Assembly: GCF_018129995.1 (NCBI RefSeq)
Contig: NZ_JAFCKS010000005.1
Span: 372,001-436,000, forward strand
Length of the DNA: 64,000 nt
Direction: 5' to 3'
From: Bradyrhizobium sp. SZCCT0153
Lineage (GTDB): Bacteria > Pseudomonadota > Alphaproteobacteria > Rhizobiales > Xanthobacteraceae
The notes below the pieces were generated by a model that worked only from the letters and a program-made list of their open reading frames with translations, ran no database searches and was not told the origin of the DNA. The position numbers and the translations under genes are program-made. Positions 53,658 through 62,439 of this stretch are shown here, piece after piece. Each line of letters starts with the position of its first letter. Position 1 is the stretch's first letter.

Positions 53658-54572
53658 CTACCCTTCCCCCGCCAGATTGAACGTCCCCTCCATCATCTGC
53701 ACGCAGCTGCCGCCGACATGGGCCGAGACGATCTTGCCGTCCTGTTTGCGCGCGCGGGTCAGCAGCAGGCTCGGCCGGCCCATGTCGAAGCCCTGGCCGA
53801 CCGTCAGCTTCAATTCGCCATCGCGCGTGGGATCGAGCTCGGCGAACAGCGCGGCGGCGGCGACCGTGGCGCTGCCGGTGGCGGGATCCTCGATCAAGCC
53901 GCTGGCGCCGGGGAAGAACATCCGCGCCTGGCGCTCGCATGGCGCCTCCACCGAAGGCACGTCGCGCGTGTAGAAATAGACCGAGAAGGCGCCGTCCCGC
54001 GGCAATACCCTGCCGAAAGCGGTCGCATCGGGCTTTGCGCGTCGCACGGCATCGCGAGAGCGCACTTCCGCCACCACGAAAGGCGTTCCGACGCCGACGA
54101 CCTGCGGCGCGTGGTGGTCGGTCACGATGTCCTCCGCAGTCAGGGAGATGCAGGCCGCGACCTCGGCGGTGGAAAGCTGCGCAAGCCGCGACAATTGCTG
54201 GGGCGCCGTCAGCTCCGTGCTGACCACCCGGCCCTGCACCCTCACGATATCGACCGGCACGAGCCCGGCCTTCTCCTCGAACAGCAGGCGCGGCTTCGGT
54301 TCTTTCGCGAGGCTCGCCAGCACGAAGGCAGTACCGACATTGGGATGGCCGGCGAAGGGCAGCTCCCTCACCGGCGTGAAGATGCGCACCTCGGCGTCAT
54401 TGGCCTTGTCGCGCGGCGGCAGCACGAAGGTGGTCTCGGAATAGTTGAACTCGATCGCGATCGCCTGCATCTGCGCGGTCGAAAGCCCGCCGGCATCGAG
54501 CACGACGGCGAGCTGGTTGCCGCCGAAAGCGCGGTCGGTGAACACGTCGACGGTGATGTAGCGGCGCTGCAT
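53658..54572 (-). CDS. PhzF family isomerase/epimerase
   Basis: This 304-residue enzyme has the diaminopimelate-epimerase-like fold of PhzF: YITVDVFTDRAFGGNQLAVVL (in part), the proposed catalytic Glu in FNYSETTFVLPP (about 46), AGHPNVGTAFVLAS, and LIEDPATGSATVAAAAL. PhzF isomerises a ring intermediate in phenazine synthesis, but most family members, without phz neighbours as here, have other unknown substrates. The ATG at 54572 starts the conserved sequence; the upstream 37 codons are leader. It ends a catabolic-looking run with an amidohydrolase, an MFS permease and a GntR regulator. Confidence 0.88.
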   Translation of the reverse strand: MQRRYITVDVFTDRAFGGNQLAVVLDAGGLSTAQMQAIAIEFNYSETTFVLPPRDKANDAEVRIFTPVRELPFAGHPNVGTAFVLASLAKEPKPRLLFEEKAGLVPVDIVRVQGRVVSTELTAPQQLSRLAQLSTAEVAACISLTAEDIVTDHHAPQVVGVGTPFVVAEVRSRDAVRRAKPDATAFGRVLPRDGAFSVYFYTRDVPSVEAPCERQARMFFPGASGLIEDPATGSATVAAAALFAELDPTRDGELKLTVGQGFDMGRPSLLLTRARKQDGKIVSAHVGGSCVQMMEGTFNLAGEG

Positions 54573-54699
54573 CGTTCGCTTCCTCTTCACACAAGTCGCG
54601 GCCACGAGCGCGCCGCATCGCCGGCACTCTACAGGCCGTCGACATCGCTCGTCATGCCCCAAAATTCGGAGCAATCGGAGCAATCGCGCAAAGCGAAAT

Positions 54700-55593
54700 T
54701 CAGAAGCGGAAGAGCGGACGCGGCGACGCCAGCACTTGCGCGCGCTCGCTTTGATCGGCGATCAGCGCGTCGAGAAATTGCCGGTTATTCGCGTAAGCCT
54801 GCGACGCCTCGAACTGCGTGTGCGGCCAGTCGCTGCCCCACAACAGGCGATCAGGTCCGTAAGCGTCGCGCAGCAGCGGATAGGCCGCCTTCGCAAGGTC
54901 TTCGCCGGCCGCGCCGTTGCGATACGGCGCGGAAATCTTGACCCAGACGTTCCGCGTCGCACCGAGCTTCAGCACCGAGCGAAAGCCGGAATCGTCGACG
55001 CCGAGCTTCGGATCGGGCAGCGCATAGTGATCGAGCACGACGGAGACGCCGCGATCGAGAAGCTGCGGCGCGAGCACGGCGAGATCGGTGGCATTGCGCT
55101 GGATTTCGACCTGCCAGCCCATGGTTTTCACCTCTGCCAGCAGCGCCTTCCATTCGGCAGCGCCTAAATCCGGCAGGGGCTGGCCGACGAGATTGAGACG
55201 GATGCCGACCACGCCGGCGCGGTCGAGCGCGCGCAGTTCGTCCGCGGTGATCGTGGGATCGATCACGGCGATGGCGCGCAGGCGGCCCCCCGCCTGTTTC
55301 AGACATTCGACCAGGTAGGAATTGTCGGTACCGAGAAAGCTCGGCTGCACCAGCACGCCATGGGTCATGCCGTTGCGGTCGAGCTGCTCCAGATAAAGCG
55401 CGAGCGGCGCGTCGTAGTCAGGCGCATAGCGCCGGCCCGGCGCGAGCTTGAGGCCGCGATGGAAGGCATGGGCGTGGGTATCGATCGTCGGCAAGGCCGC
55501 CTTACTCCTGGGTGTGGTCGCGGCCATCGTCACGAGCGATGCGAGGCCCGCGGCAAACCGGCGGCGCGTGAGGTGGCGCTGGCCGAGTGCCAT
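54700..55593 (-). CDS. Amidohydrolase-2 family metal-dependent hydrolase with Tat-like signal
   Basis: This 297-residue TIM-barrel hydrolase (ACMSD/LigI-like) shows metal-binding IDTHAHAF (about 36-43), VVLDHYALPDP (about 183), ISAPYRNG (about 217) and WGSDWPHTQ (about 246). Related enzymes open lactones or decarboxylate dicarboxylates. The N-terminus (HLTRRRFAAGLASL) resembles a twin-arginine signal, so it may be exported folded. GGGGAGG precedes the ATG at 55593. It is 22 nt downstream of the MFS permease gene and belongs to the GntR operon. Confidence 0.88.
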   Translation of the reverse strand: MALGQRHLTRRRFAAGLASLVTMAATTPRSKAALPTIDTHAHAFHRGLKLAPGRRYAPDYDAPLALYLEQLDRNGMTHGVLVQPSFLGTDNSYLVECLKQAGGRLRAIAVIDPTITADELRALDRAGVVGIRLNLVGQPLPDLGAAEWKALLAEVKTMGWQVEIQRNATDLAVLAPQLLDRGVSVVLDHYALPDPKLGVDDSGFRSVLKLGATRNVWVKISAPYRNGAAGEDLAKAAYPLLRDAYGPDRLLWGSDWPHTQFEASQAYANNRQFLDALIADQSERAQVLASPRPLFRF

Positions 55594-55615
55594 GGCAGAT
55601 CCTCCCCATTCCGCG

Positions 55616-56857
55616 TCAGGCGCGCGTCGCGGCGGTCTGTTCAAAGACCTTGCCGCGGGTCTCGGGCAGCAGGACCACCGCGATCAACACCAGCGAATAG
55701 GCGAACGCCGCATCGATGCCGATCGCCGGCCCGAGCCCGATACGGTCGCTGAGGAAGCCGACCAGGAACGGGAACGCGGCGGAAACGATGCGGCCGAAAT
55801 TGTAGCAGAAGCCGACGCCGGTGCCGCGCACGCCGGCAGGATAGAGCTCGCTGAACAGCGCGGCCATGCTCGCCGGGATTCCGGCCGAGAAGAAGCCGAG
55901 CGGAAATCCGAGCACCAGCATCTCGCCGTTGGTCAGCGGCGCGAAGATATAGACCAGCACGGTGACGATGCAGGCGCTGGCGAACAAGGCGACATTGGCC
56001 CTGCGGCCGATCCGATCGCTGACGATTCCGCTGGTGACGCAGCCGCAGAAGAAAGCGACGATGATGACGGCGAGATAGCCGCTGGAGCCCAGCACCGACA
56101 GATGCCGCACCTCGCGCAAGTAAGTCGGCAGGAAGGTGGTAAGCGCAGCGTAGCCGCCATGGGCACCGATGCCGAACAATCCGCCGATCAGCGTCGCGCG
56201 CAGGACGTCGCGGTGGAAGATACCCGACAGCGTGGCGAAGAACGGCGTTTTGTCGGCTGCGACGGCACGTGGCGGCTCCTTCAAGCCGCGACGGATGAAG
56301 ATGATGAGGAGCGCGGGCAAGAGTCCCAGCGCGAACAGCAGCCGCCAGCCGATGTCGGCCGGCGCATAAGTGAAGGCCAGCGCCGACAGCAGCACCGCCG
56401 CGCCCCAGCCGACCGCCCACGCGCTCTGCACCGAGCCCAGCGCCTTGCCGCGATGCTCGGGGCGGATGATCTCGGCCATCAGCACGGCGCCGCAGGCCCA
56501 TTCGGCGCCGAAGCCGAGCCCCTGGATCGCCTTCAGGACCAGCAGCTGGGTGTAGGTCATCGCGAACGCGCAGGCGAAGGTCGCGAGCGCAAAGGTCAGA
56601 ACCGTGATCTGGAGCGCCTTGACGCGGCCGAAGCGGTCGCCGAGTGCGCCGCCGAGCCAGCCGCCGAACGCGCCGAAGAACAGCGTGACCGAGCCGAGCA
56701 GGCCCGCATCGGCCTTGCTGATGCCGAACGCCGCGATCAGCGCGGGAATGGCGAGGCCGAACATCTGGACGTCGAGCGCATCCAGCGCCCAGCCGCCAAA
56801 GCTTGCCCAGAACGTGCGCCGCTCCAGCGGCGAGCTTTCGCTGTACCAGTTTGACAT
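55616..56857 (-). CDS. MFS transporter, metabolite:H+ symporter (aromatic-acid/sugar-acid type)
   Basis: This 413-residue inner-membrane protein has 12 predicted helices and the family signatures GALGDRFGRVKALQ (about 70-83) and DRIGRRANV (about 275). SPLERRTFWASFGGWALDAL at the start and GFGAEWACGAVLMAEIIRPEHRG (in part) are typical of the metabolite:H+ symporter group that takes up aromatic acids, sialic acid or similar anions. It is 48 nt after the GntR gene and 22 nt before the amidohydrolase gene, so it probably imports the compound that operon breaks down. Confidence 0.9.
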   Translation of the reverse strand: MSNWYSESSPLERRTFWASFGGWALDALDVQMFGLAIPALIAAFGISKADAGLLGSVTLFFGAFGGWLGGALGDRFGRVKALQITVLTFALATFACAFAMTYTQLLVLKAIQGLGFGAEWACGAVLMAEIIRPEHRGKALGSVQSAWAVGWGAAVLLSALAFTYAPADIGWRLLFALGLLPALLIIFIRRGLKEPPRAVAADKTPFFATLSGIFHRDVLRATLIGGLFGIGAHGGYAALTTFLPTYLREVRHLSVLGSSGYLAVIIVAFFCGCVTSGIVSDRIGRRANVALFASACIVTVLVYIFAPLTNGEMLVLGFPLGFFSAGIPASMAALFSELYPAGVRGTGVGFCYNFGRIVSAAFPFLVGFLSDRIGLGPAIGIDAAFAYSLVLIAVVLLPETRGKVFEQTAATRA

Positions 56858-56905
56858 TGTTTCCCCCTGTACTCGTTTATTTGTTGATGTCGTTGAAAGG
56901 CCGCT

Positions 56906-57637
56906 TCACCTGATCTCGGCGTGGTAGCGGAAGCGGTCGGCCGGCCCGCGCGACCGGCGCCATTCGATCGGCCGTCGCTCGAGGTCGAGCGCGAGGCGCT
57001 CGATCACGATCAGCGGCGCATGGGCCTCGAGCCTGAGCAGGCGCGCCTGCATCTCGTTGGCGGTCTCGACCGTCAGAATTTCCTCGGCGGAGACAACGAT
57101 CTCGCCGCAGCGCTCCTCGTAGAGCGGATACAGGAGGTCGCCGAATTCGGCGGTGTCGATCTGAAGGATCGGCGCGAAGCGCGACTGCTGCAGCCATATC
57201 TCTTCGGCGAGCAGCGGCACATCGTCGATCAACCGCAGGCGCGACAGGCTGATCACGGGCTCGCCGACCGGAATGCGCAGCGCGGACGCGACAGCCGAGG
57301 TCGCCGGCACGCTCTTGCGCCTGATGATGCGGCTCTTCGGTACGCGCCGCTCGCCGCTTTCGGACTGGAAGCGGAAGAAGCGGAACAGCGAGGAGTTGAA
57401 GCGCGCGCGGCGCACGAACGTGCCGCGGCCCTGCTGCCGTTCCAGCACGGTATCCGCGACGAGCTGGTCGATTGCCTTGCGCACGGTACCGATCGCAACG
57501 CCGTAATGCGCAGCCAACTCGGCCTCCGACGGGATCGGCTCGCCCGGCCGCCATTCATTGCGGTTGATCCGCGCGGCGAGGTCGTCGCGCAGGCGCTGGT
57601 AGCGTGGCAGGCGGTCGTCGCGCGGAGCTGAATTCAT
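56906..57637 (-). CDS. GntR family regulator with UTRA effector domain (HutC-like)
   Basis: This 243-residue repressor has a winged-helix N-domain (YQRLRDDLAARINRNEW, SEAELAAHYGVAIGTVRKAIDQL, about 12-60) and a UTRA ligand-binding domain ending in DRFRYHAEIR. It should control the MFS-amidohydrolase-PhzF operon that it heads. The promoter (TTGACT-N17-TCTATA) and a TAGTCAT-N4-ATGACTA palindrome lie immediately upstream, and the predicted start of transcription falls at the ATG. No Shine-Dalgarno is present, so the mRNA may be leaderless and the gene self-repressed. Confidence 0.9.
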   Translation of the reverse strand: MNSAPRDDRLPRYQRLRDDLAARINRNEWRPGEPIPSEAELAAHYGVAIGTVRKAIDQLVADTVLERQQGRGTFVRRARFNSSLFRFFRFQSESGERRVPKSRIIRRKSVPATSAVASALRIPVGEPVISLSRLRLIDDVPLLAEEIWLQQSRFAPILQIDTAEFGDLLYPLYEERCGEIVVSAEEILTVETANEMQARLLRLEAHAPLIVIERLALDLERRPIEWRRSRGPADRFRYHAEIR

Positions 57638-57638
57638 A

Positions 57639-57673
57639 TAGTCATATAGATGACTAGATGACAACCGAGTCAA
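57639..57673 (-). promoter_or_regulatory. GntR promoter and operator
   Basis: Read on the minus strand, -35 TTGACT (57673-57668) and -10 TCTATA (57650-57645) are 17 nt apart. The inverted repeat TAGTCAT-N4-ATGACTA (57639-57656) covers the -10 box and reaches the start codon. A GntR/HutC dimer bound there would block RNA polymerase. Box assignment is by consensus only. Confidence 0.6.
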
Positions 57674-57745
57674 GCGCTACGTAAATACCTCCGGCGGACG
57701 CCGGACCGGCGAACTTCACCAGCCCGGCGTCGTCTGCCCCGATCG

Positions 57746-57955
57746 TTAGTACGCGTACGAGTACGTCGTGCTCGGCAGGCAAGGCGGCTGCTTGTAGGGC
57801 GCAGTGGCATACGCGCCCACCGCCGGAGCTCTGACGCAGTCCGCCATCGCCTGGGTCGCGGCACGCCGCGGGGCGATGTCGCGCGCGGCTGCGGCCTCGG
57901 TCTGGGTGACGGCGGCGGCGATCAGGGCGGCCGCAATAAAGGGCAATCTAGTCAT
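57746..57955 (-). CDS. Very small exported protein
   Basis: This 69-residue protein has a signal peptide (MTRLPFIAAALIAAAVTQTEA, quoted in part, cleaved before AAARD) and a short mature part with two Cys (ADCVRAPA and PPCLPS) and Tyr-rich end (TTYSYAY). GGAGAAAG precedes the ATG at 57955. No family recognised; it could be a structural peptide of the envelope. Confidence 0.6.
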   Translation of the reverse strand: MTRLPFIAAALIAAAVTQTEAAAARDIAPRRAATQAMADCVRAPAVGAYATAPYKQPPCLPSTTYSYAY

Positions 57956-58099
57956 TGGCTTTCTCCAGGTGACAAAGGGACGCCGAGACGTTTCGGCTTC
58001 CACAGTGCAAGACGCCAAAGCTAGCAGGGATATTTCATCACGCGCCTTCAACGGAACGCGACCTGCTTCAACGAACCGCGACTCGCATTTGAACGCGCG

Positions 58100-59407
58100 C
58101 TACCCCAGTTGAAACACCGCGACCTTCTGCTCGTAGCCGCGCACCTCGACCTCGCCCAGCGCGACGGCATCCTTGCCGTCGTCGCCCAGCACCTCGCGCA
58201 CCGACGCGGAGATCAGGAACTGCGAGCCGAACTCCTTGTTCAGCGCCTCCAGCCGCGAGGCGAAGTTCACGGTGTCGCCAATGACGGTGTATTCCTTGCG
58301 CCGGGGCGAGCCGATGTTGCCGGCGACGACCTCGCCGAAATGAATGCCGATGCCGATTCTGAGCGGCCAACTCGTCTTTGCATTGATGCGATCCATCGCG
58401 GTCAGCATCTCGCGGCCCGCGGCGACCGCGCGATGCGCGGCATCGGAGGCCTCCAGCGGCGCACCGAACAGCGCGAGGAAGCCGTCGCCCAAAAACTTGT
58501 TCACGATGCCGCCCTGGCGGTCGAGGATGTCGACCAGCACCGCGAAGGCGCCGTCGAGCCGGTCGACCACCTCCTGCGGGGTGCGCGACTGTGCGCCGGC
58601 GGTGAAGCCGCGAAAATCGACGAACATCACGGCGACGCGGCGCAGGTCGCCGGCCGCGCTGGTGCCCGCCGCCATCAGCCGCTCGACCACCTGAGGTGAA
58701 ACGTGCTGGCCGAACAAGTTCGTCACCCGGTCGCGCGCGGTGGCCGCGGCAATGCTCGCCGCGAATTGGCGCCGGAGTTGCGCGCCGACCGCGCCCGCGA
58801 GCACGCCGCAGACCAGGATGATGGTGCTGCGCACCGCGTGGAAATAGGCCTGCGGCTCGCCGGCGCCGCTGGCGGGATCGTAAATCAGCGCCACGACGAG
58901 CAGTTCAGCCGCGGCGATAAAGCCGGTGAAGGTCGAGAGCCGAAAATCGAGTCGCAGGGTCGAGAGAATGATGAAGATGAAGTACATCAGCGGTACGGCG
59001 AAGCCGAGCGCCTGGCTCGCGCCGATGGTCCGGATCTGCAGGATCAGGATCACCGTCGGCAGCGACGTCTCAATCAGCGCACCGATATAGCGCCGGGTCA
59101 CCGGCAGGTCGCGATCGAGCCGGAGGTTCTTCCTTATCTGAGTGTGGACCCAGACCTCGAACAGGATGAAACCGACGAGCAGGCCGTAGACCTCGGCAAG
59201 CCCTTCCGTCCCGCGCCAGACCCGGTTCACGACGACTGGATCGATCAGATAGATGGCGGTGAGAGACACGGTCATGACGCAGCCCGTCAGGATCAGCGTC
59301 CGCACCCGCAACAGCTCGGTGCGAAGCACTTCCCGCGTCAGCTCGCGCTCGAAATCGCCCGATAGCACGGCATGCTGCCGCGTCTTCCTGCTCGCAAACC
59401 TGGCCAT
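58100..59407 (-). CDS. Membrane-bound adenylate/guanylate cyclase (class III)
   Basis: This 435-residue protein has six hydrophobic helices (about 35-230), then a class III cyclase domain (about 260-430). Metal-binding Asp residues sit in VMFVDFRGFTA and FLGDGFLALFG, and GDTVNFASRLEALN holds the transition-state Asn/Arg. The membrane part resembles MASE-type sensors rather than the CHASE2 of the other cyclase in this window. It should make cAMP from ATP. The ATG at 59407 follows GAGGGG; the longer frame is non-coding. It is downstream of, but separate from, the efflux operon. Confidence 0.88.
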   Translation of the reverse strand: MARFASRKTRQHAVLSGDFERELTREVLRTELLRVRTLILTGCVMTVSLTAIYLIDPVVVNRVWRGTEGLAEVYGLLVGFILFEVWVHTQIRKNLRLDRDLPVTRRYIGALIETSLPTVILILQIRTIGASQALGFAVPLMYFIFIILSTLRLDFRLSTFTGFIAAAELLVVALIYDPASGAGEPQAYFHAVRSTIILVCGVLAGAVGAQLRRQFAASIAAATARDRVTNLFGQHVSPQVVERLMAAGTSAAGDLRRVAVMFVDFRGFTAGAQSRTPQEVVDRLDGAFAVLVDILDRQGGIVNKFLGDGFLALFGAPLEASDAAHRAVAAGREMLTAMDRINAKTSWPLRIGIGIHFGEVVAGNIGSPRRKEYTVIGDTVNFASRLEALNKEFGSQFLISASVREVLGDDGKDAVALGEVEVRGYEQKVAVFQLG

Positions 59408-59436
59408 CTGCCCCTCGATTCCGGGGGCATCTTGCC

Positions 59437-60600
59437 TCAATCCAGCGTGCGGCGGAAGCGCGTCACGGCGACGGTCATGGCGAGCAGCATCAGGGTCGCC
59501 AGCGCCAGCGTGTCGAACTGCAAATTCTGCATGCCCGCGCCCTTCAGCATGATGGCGCGGACGATGCGCAAGTAATGCGTCAGCGGCAGGCATTCGCCGA
59601 GATATTGCGCCCAGGCCGGCATCCCCGCGAACGGGAACATGAAGCCGGACAGCAGAATGCTCGGCAGGAAGAACATCATCGACATCTGCATCGCCTGGAG
59701 CTGGTTCTGCACCAGCGTCGAGATCGTGTAGCCGATCGCCAGGTTGGTGGTGATGAACAGGGTCGATAGCAGCGCCAGCAGGAACAGGTTGCCGAGCACG
59801 GGCACTCCGAACAGGCCGACGCCGATGCCGATGATGAGGAACGCCTGCAAGAAGCCGACCAGCACGTAAGGGATGATCTTGCCGAACATCACCTCGACCG
59901 GCCTGATCGGCATCGACAGCAGGCTCTCCATGGTGCCGCGCTCGATCTCGCGCGTGACCGAGAGCGCGGTGAAGATCAGCATGGTCATGGTCAGGATGGT
60001 GCCGACGAGCCCCGGCACGATGTTGAGGCTGGAGACGGCGGCCGGATTGTAGCGGGCATGCGCGCGGATCTCGAAGGGCATCTCCGGGGGATCGCCGATA
60101 TAGAGATCGTGCTTGAGCGCGGTCTGCACCAGCATGCCGAGCGATCCCATCGCCGCGCTCGCCGCGACCGGATCGGTGGCGTCGGCCGCGACCAGCAGCG
60201 CCGGCTTGTCGCCGCGCCGCACCGCCCGTTCGAAGCCGCGCGGAATCTCGACGCCGAACAGCACCTTGCCGGACTTCAGCAAATTGTCGAAATCGTCGAC
60301 GTCGTGCACCTCGTAGATGAAGCGGAAATAGGCGGTGTTCTCCAGCGCCTTCAGGATCGAGCGGGCGAGATCGGAGTCCTCCTGGAGCAGCACCGCGCTG
60401 GGCAGATTGTGCGGCGTGGTGTTGATGGCATAGCCGAACAGGAGGAGCTGCATCACCGGCAGCATCACGATCATCGCGAACGACACGCGGTCGCGCCTGA
60501 GCTGGATGAACTCCTTGATCAGCATCGCATAGGAGCGCCTCCAGAAGCCGAAACGCTCCCGGAGCTCGTGCAATGGAGAGGGACGATCGACGGCGCTCAT
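59437..60600 (-). CDS. ABC-2 type efflux permease (YbhR/YbhS-like)
   Basis: This 387-residue inner-membrane protein has one N-terminal helix, a large periplasmic domain (about 45-190) and five helices at the end, the ABC2_membrane_3 layout. RRSYAMLIKEFIQLRRDRVSF and SVTREIERGTMESLLSMPIRPVEVM (in part) are typical. It pairs with the ATPase gene, whose stop overlaps its ATG by 4 nt (ATGA), and with an upstream HlyD-type adaptor, giving a tripartite exporter of unknown substrate under TetR control. Confidence 0.92.
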   Translation of the reverse strand: MSAVDRPSPLHELRERFGFWRRSYAMLIKEFIQLRRDRVSFAMIVMLPVMQLLLFGYAINTTPHNLPSAVLLQEDSDLARSILKALENTAYFRFIYEVHDVDDFDNLLKSGKVLFGVEIPRGFERAVRRGDKPALLVAADATDPVAASAAMGSLGMLVQTALKHDLYIGDPPEMPFEIRAHARYNPAAVSSLNIVPGLVGTILTMTMLIFTALSVTREIERGTMESLLSMPIRPVEVMFGKIIPYVLVGFLQAFLIIGIGVGLFGVPVLGNLFLLALLSTLFITTNLAIGYTISTLVQNQLQAMQMSMMFFLPSILLSGFMFPFAGMPAWAQYLGECLPLTHYLRIVRAIMLKGAGMQNLQFDTLALATLMLLAMTVAVTRFRRTLD

Positions 60601-61529
60601 TGGAAATTATCCTTGGAACGGCTCATCAATTCGATGAACACGTCCTCCAGTGACGGCGACGTCTTGTGCCAGTGCAGCCCGCTTTTCTCGCGCCATGGTG
60701 CGATGCTGGCTTCGAGCGCGGCGACGTCGCGTCCTGAAACGTGCAAGGAGGTGCCGAACGGCGCGACCATGTCGACGCCCGGCTTGCCGGTGAGCGCGGC
60801 GGTGAGACCGTTCAGATCCTCGCCCGTCACGGTGTAGGTCGTCAGCGCGGATTTCGCGATCACCTCCTCGACGGTGCCGTGCACCAGCAGATGGCCATAG
60901 GCGATATAGGCGATCTCGTGGCAGCGCTCGGCCTCGTCCATGTAGTGGGTCGAGACCAGCACGGTGAGACCGTCGGCGGCGAGCGCATGGATCTCGTTCC
61001 AGAAATCGCGCCGCGCCTTGGGATCGACGCCGGCGGTCGGCTCGTCCAGCAGCAGCAATTTCGGACTGGGCAGCGTGCATGCGCCCAGCGCCAGCCGCTG
61101 CTTCCAGCCGCCGGAGAGTTCGCCCGCAAGCTGCTCCTCGCGGCCCGAGAGCCCGAGCCGTTTGATCATGTCGCGCGCGGCGCCGCGCGCATCGGCCAAT
61201 CCATAGAGTCGCGCGACGAATTCGAGATTCTCGCGGACAGAGAGATCCTGATAGAGGCTGAAGCGCTGGGTCATGTAGCCGACCTGGCGCTTGATCTTCT
61301 CGGCATCACGGCGAATATCGTAGCCGAGGCAGGTGCCCTCGCCGCTGTCGGGCGTGAGCAGGCCGCAGAGGATGCGGATGGTCGTGGTCTTGCCCGAACC
61401 GTTCGGGCCGAGGAAGCCGTAGATCGAGCCGCGTTTCACCTGCATCGACAGATCGTGCACGACCTCGCGGCCGCCGAACGATTTGGTCAGGCCCTTGACG
61501 TCGATCGCGATGCCGTTGCCGCCGTTCAT
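60597..61529 (-). CDS. ABC transporter ATP-binding protein of the efflux system
   Basis: This 310-residue ATPase has Walker A GPNGSGKTT (residues 41-49), signature ELSGGWKQRLALG (about 140), Walker B LLLLDEPTAGVDP and the C-terminal extension of the YbhF/DrrA-type exporters. It drives the ABC-2 permease encoded just downstream. It overlaps both neighbours by 4 nt, so adaptor, ATPase and permease are translated as a coupled unit. Confidence 0.93.
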   Translation of the reverse strand: MNGGNGIAIDVKGLTKSFGGREVVHDLSMQVKRGSIYGFLGPNGSGKTTTIRILCGLLTPDSGEGTCLGYDIRRDAEKIKRQVGYMTQRFSLYQDLSVRENLEFVARLYGLADARGAARDMIKRLGLSGREEQLAGELSGGWKQRLALGACTLPSPKLLLLDEPTAGVDPKARRDFWNEIHALAADGLTVLVSTHYMDEAERCHEIAYIAYGHLLVHGTVEEVIAKSALTTYTVTGEDLNGLTAALTGKPGVDMVAPFGTSLHVSGRDVAALEASIAPWREKSGLHWHKTSPSLEDVFIELMSRSKDNFQ

Positions 61530-62323
61530 CGCTTGTCCGCCACCGGAGTCTTTGGATTGAGATGGACGTCGATCGGCTGTCCCACCCGCAGGGCGTCCGG
61601 GCGCGAGGGTCGCGCCTGGATCAGATAGACGAGCTTGCTGCGTTCATCGAGGCTGTAGATGACAGGCGGGGTGTATTCGGCCGAGGTCGCGATGAAATAG
61701 ATCTTTGCGGTGAGATCGGCGGCGCAATTGTCGCAAACGACCCGCACCGTGTCGCCGATCGCAAGCTTCGGAAGCTCGGTCTCGGGCACGAAGAAGCGCA
61801 GCTTCATGTTGCCGGGCGGCATGATCGAGAGCACCGGCCGCTGCGCCGCCACCATCTCGCCCTCGCGGAAATAGATCTGCTGGATGGTACCGGCGACGGG
61901 CGCAAAACCCTTGCGCCGCGCCATCCGCGTCTCCGAGGTCGCCACCCGTGCCTCGGCAACGCGCAAGGCCGACACCGCGGAATCGAGATTGGCCTGGGTG
62001 CCCGAGCCGGTCTTGCTCAGCGAGGCCGCGCGGTCATAGGTCTGCTGCGCATTCGCCAGCGTCGCCTTGTTCTGGTTGAGGTCGGCGAGTTGAAGATCGT
62101 CGTCGACGGAATAAAGGTTATCGCCGACCTTGACCTCGTCTCCTTCGCGGACGCCGAGCTTCGTCACCCGGCCCGATTCGTCCGGGCTGACATAGATCAT
62201 GTCGGCCTCGACCCAGCCCTGGAAACCGGCATCGCGCTTCTCCTTGCAGCCGGCAAGGCCGGTTGCGAGCACCAGAACCACGATCGAACAGAGGCGCGGC
62301 AGATACTGCTGTCGAACCCTCAC
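61526..62323 (-). CDS. HlyD family periplasmic adaptor (lipoprotein) of the ABC efflux system
   Basis: From the GTG at 62323 this is 265 residues with a lipoprotein signal (LVLATGLAGC, lipid Cys about 26), so it would be anchored to a membrane. HlyD features follow: EGDEVKVGDNLYSVDDDLQLADL (in part, about 70), a helical hairpin with NQNKATLANAQQTYDRAA, FAPVAGTIQQIYFREGEMV, and a C-terminal VDVHLNP-type end. The in-frame ATG at 62443, overlapping the tetR stop as ATGA, would add 40 residues made almost wholly of an inserted palindromic repeat and would bury the signal peptide; it may be the ancestral start. Which start is used now is uncertain. Confidence 0.8.
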   Translation of the reverse strand: MRVRQQYLPRLCSIVVLVLATGLAGCKEKRDAGFQGWVEADMIYVSPDESGRVTKLGVREGDEVKVGDNLYSVDDDLQLADLNQNKATLANAQQTYDRAASLSKTGSGTQANLDSAVSALRVAEARVATSETRMARRKGFAPVAGTIQQIYFREGEMVAAQRPVLSIMPPGNMKLRFFVPETELPKLAIGDTVRVVCDNCAADLTAKIYFIATSAEYTPPVIYSLDERSKLVYLIQARPSRPDALRVGQPIDVHLNPKTPVADKR

Positions 62324-62417
62324 CCTGAGGAGCCGCAAAGCGGCGTCTCGAAGGGCGAGGAGCCACAGCCGGGCCTGCAATCTTCGAGACGCGCGTTCCG
62401 CGCTCCTCAGGATGAGG
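62318..62417. repeat. Palindromic repeat inserted in the 5' part of the adaptor gene
   Basis: The 100-bp element begins CCTCACCCTGAGGAGC and ends GCTCCTCAGGATGAGG (arms 15 of 16 complementary), with inner GCGTCTCGAAG and CTTCGAGACGC. It is of the CCTCAnCCTGAGGAGC family common in Bradyrhizobium intergenic DNA, but here it lies between the tetR stop and the adaptor's lipoprotein signal, in an open frame. Confidence 0.85.
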
Positions 62418-62439
62418 TGAGAGATGTTCTGCGACGGCG

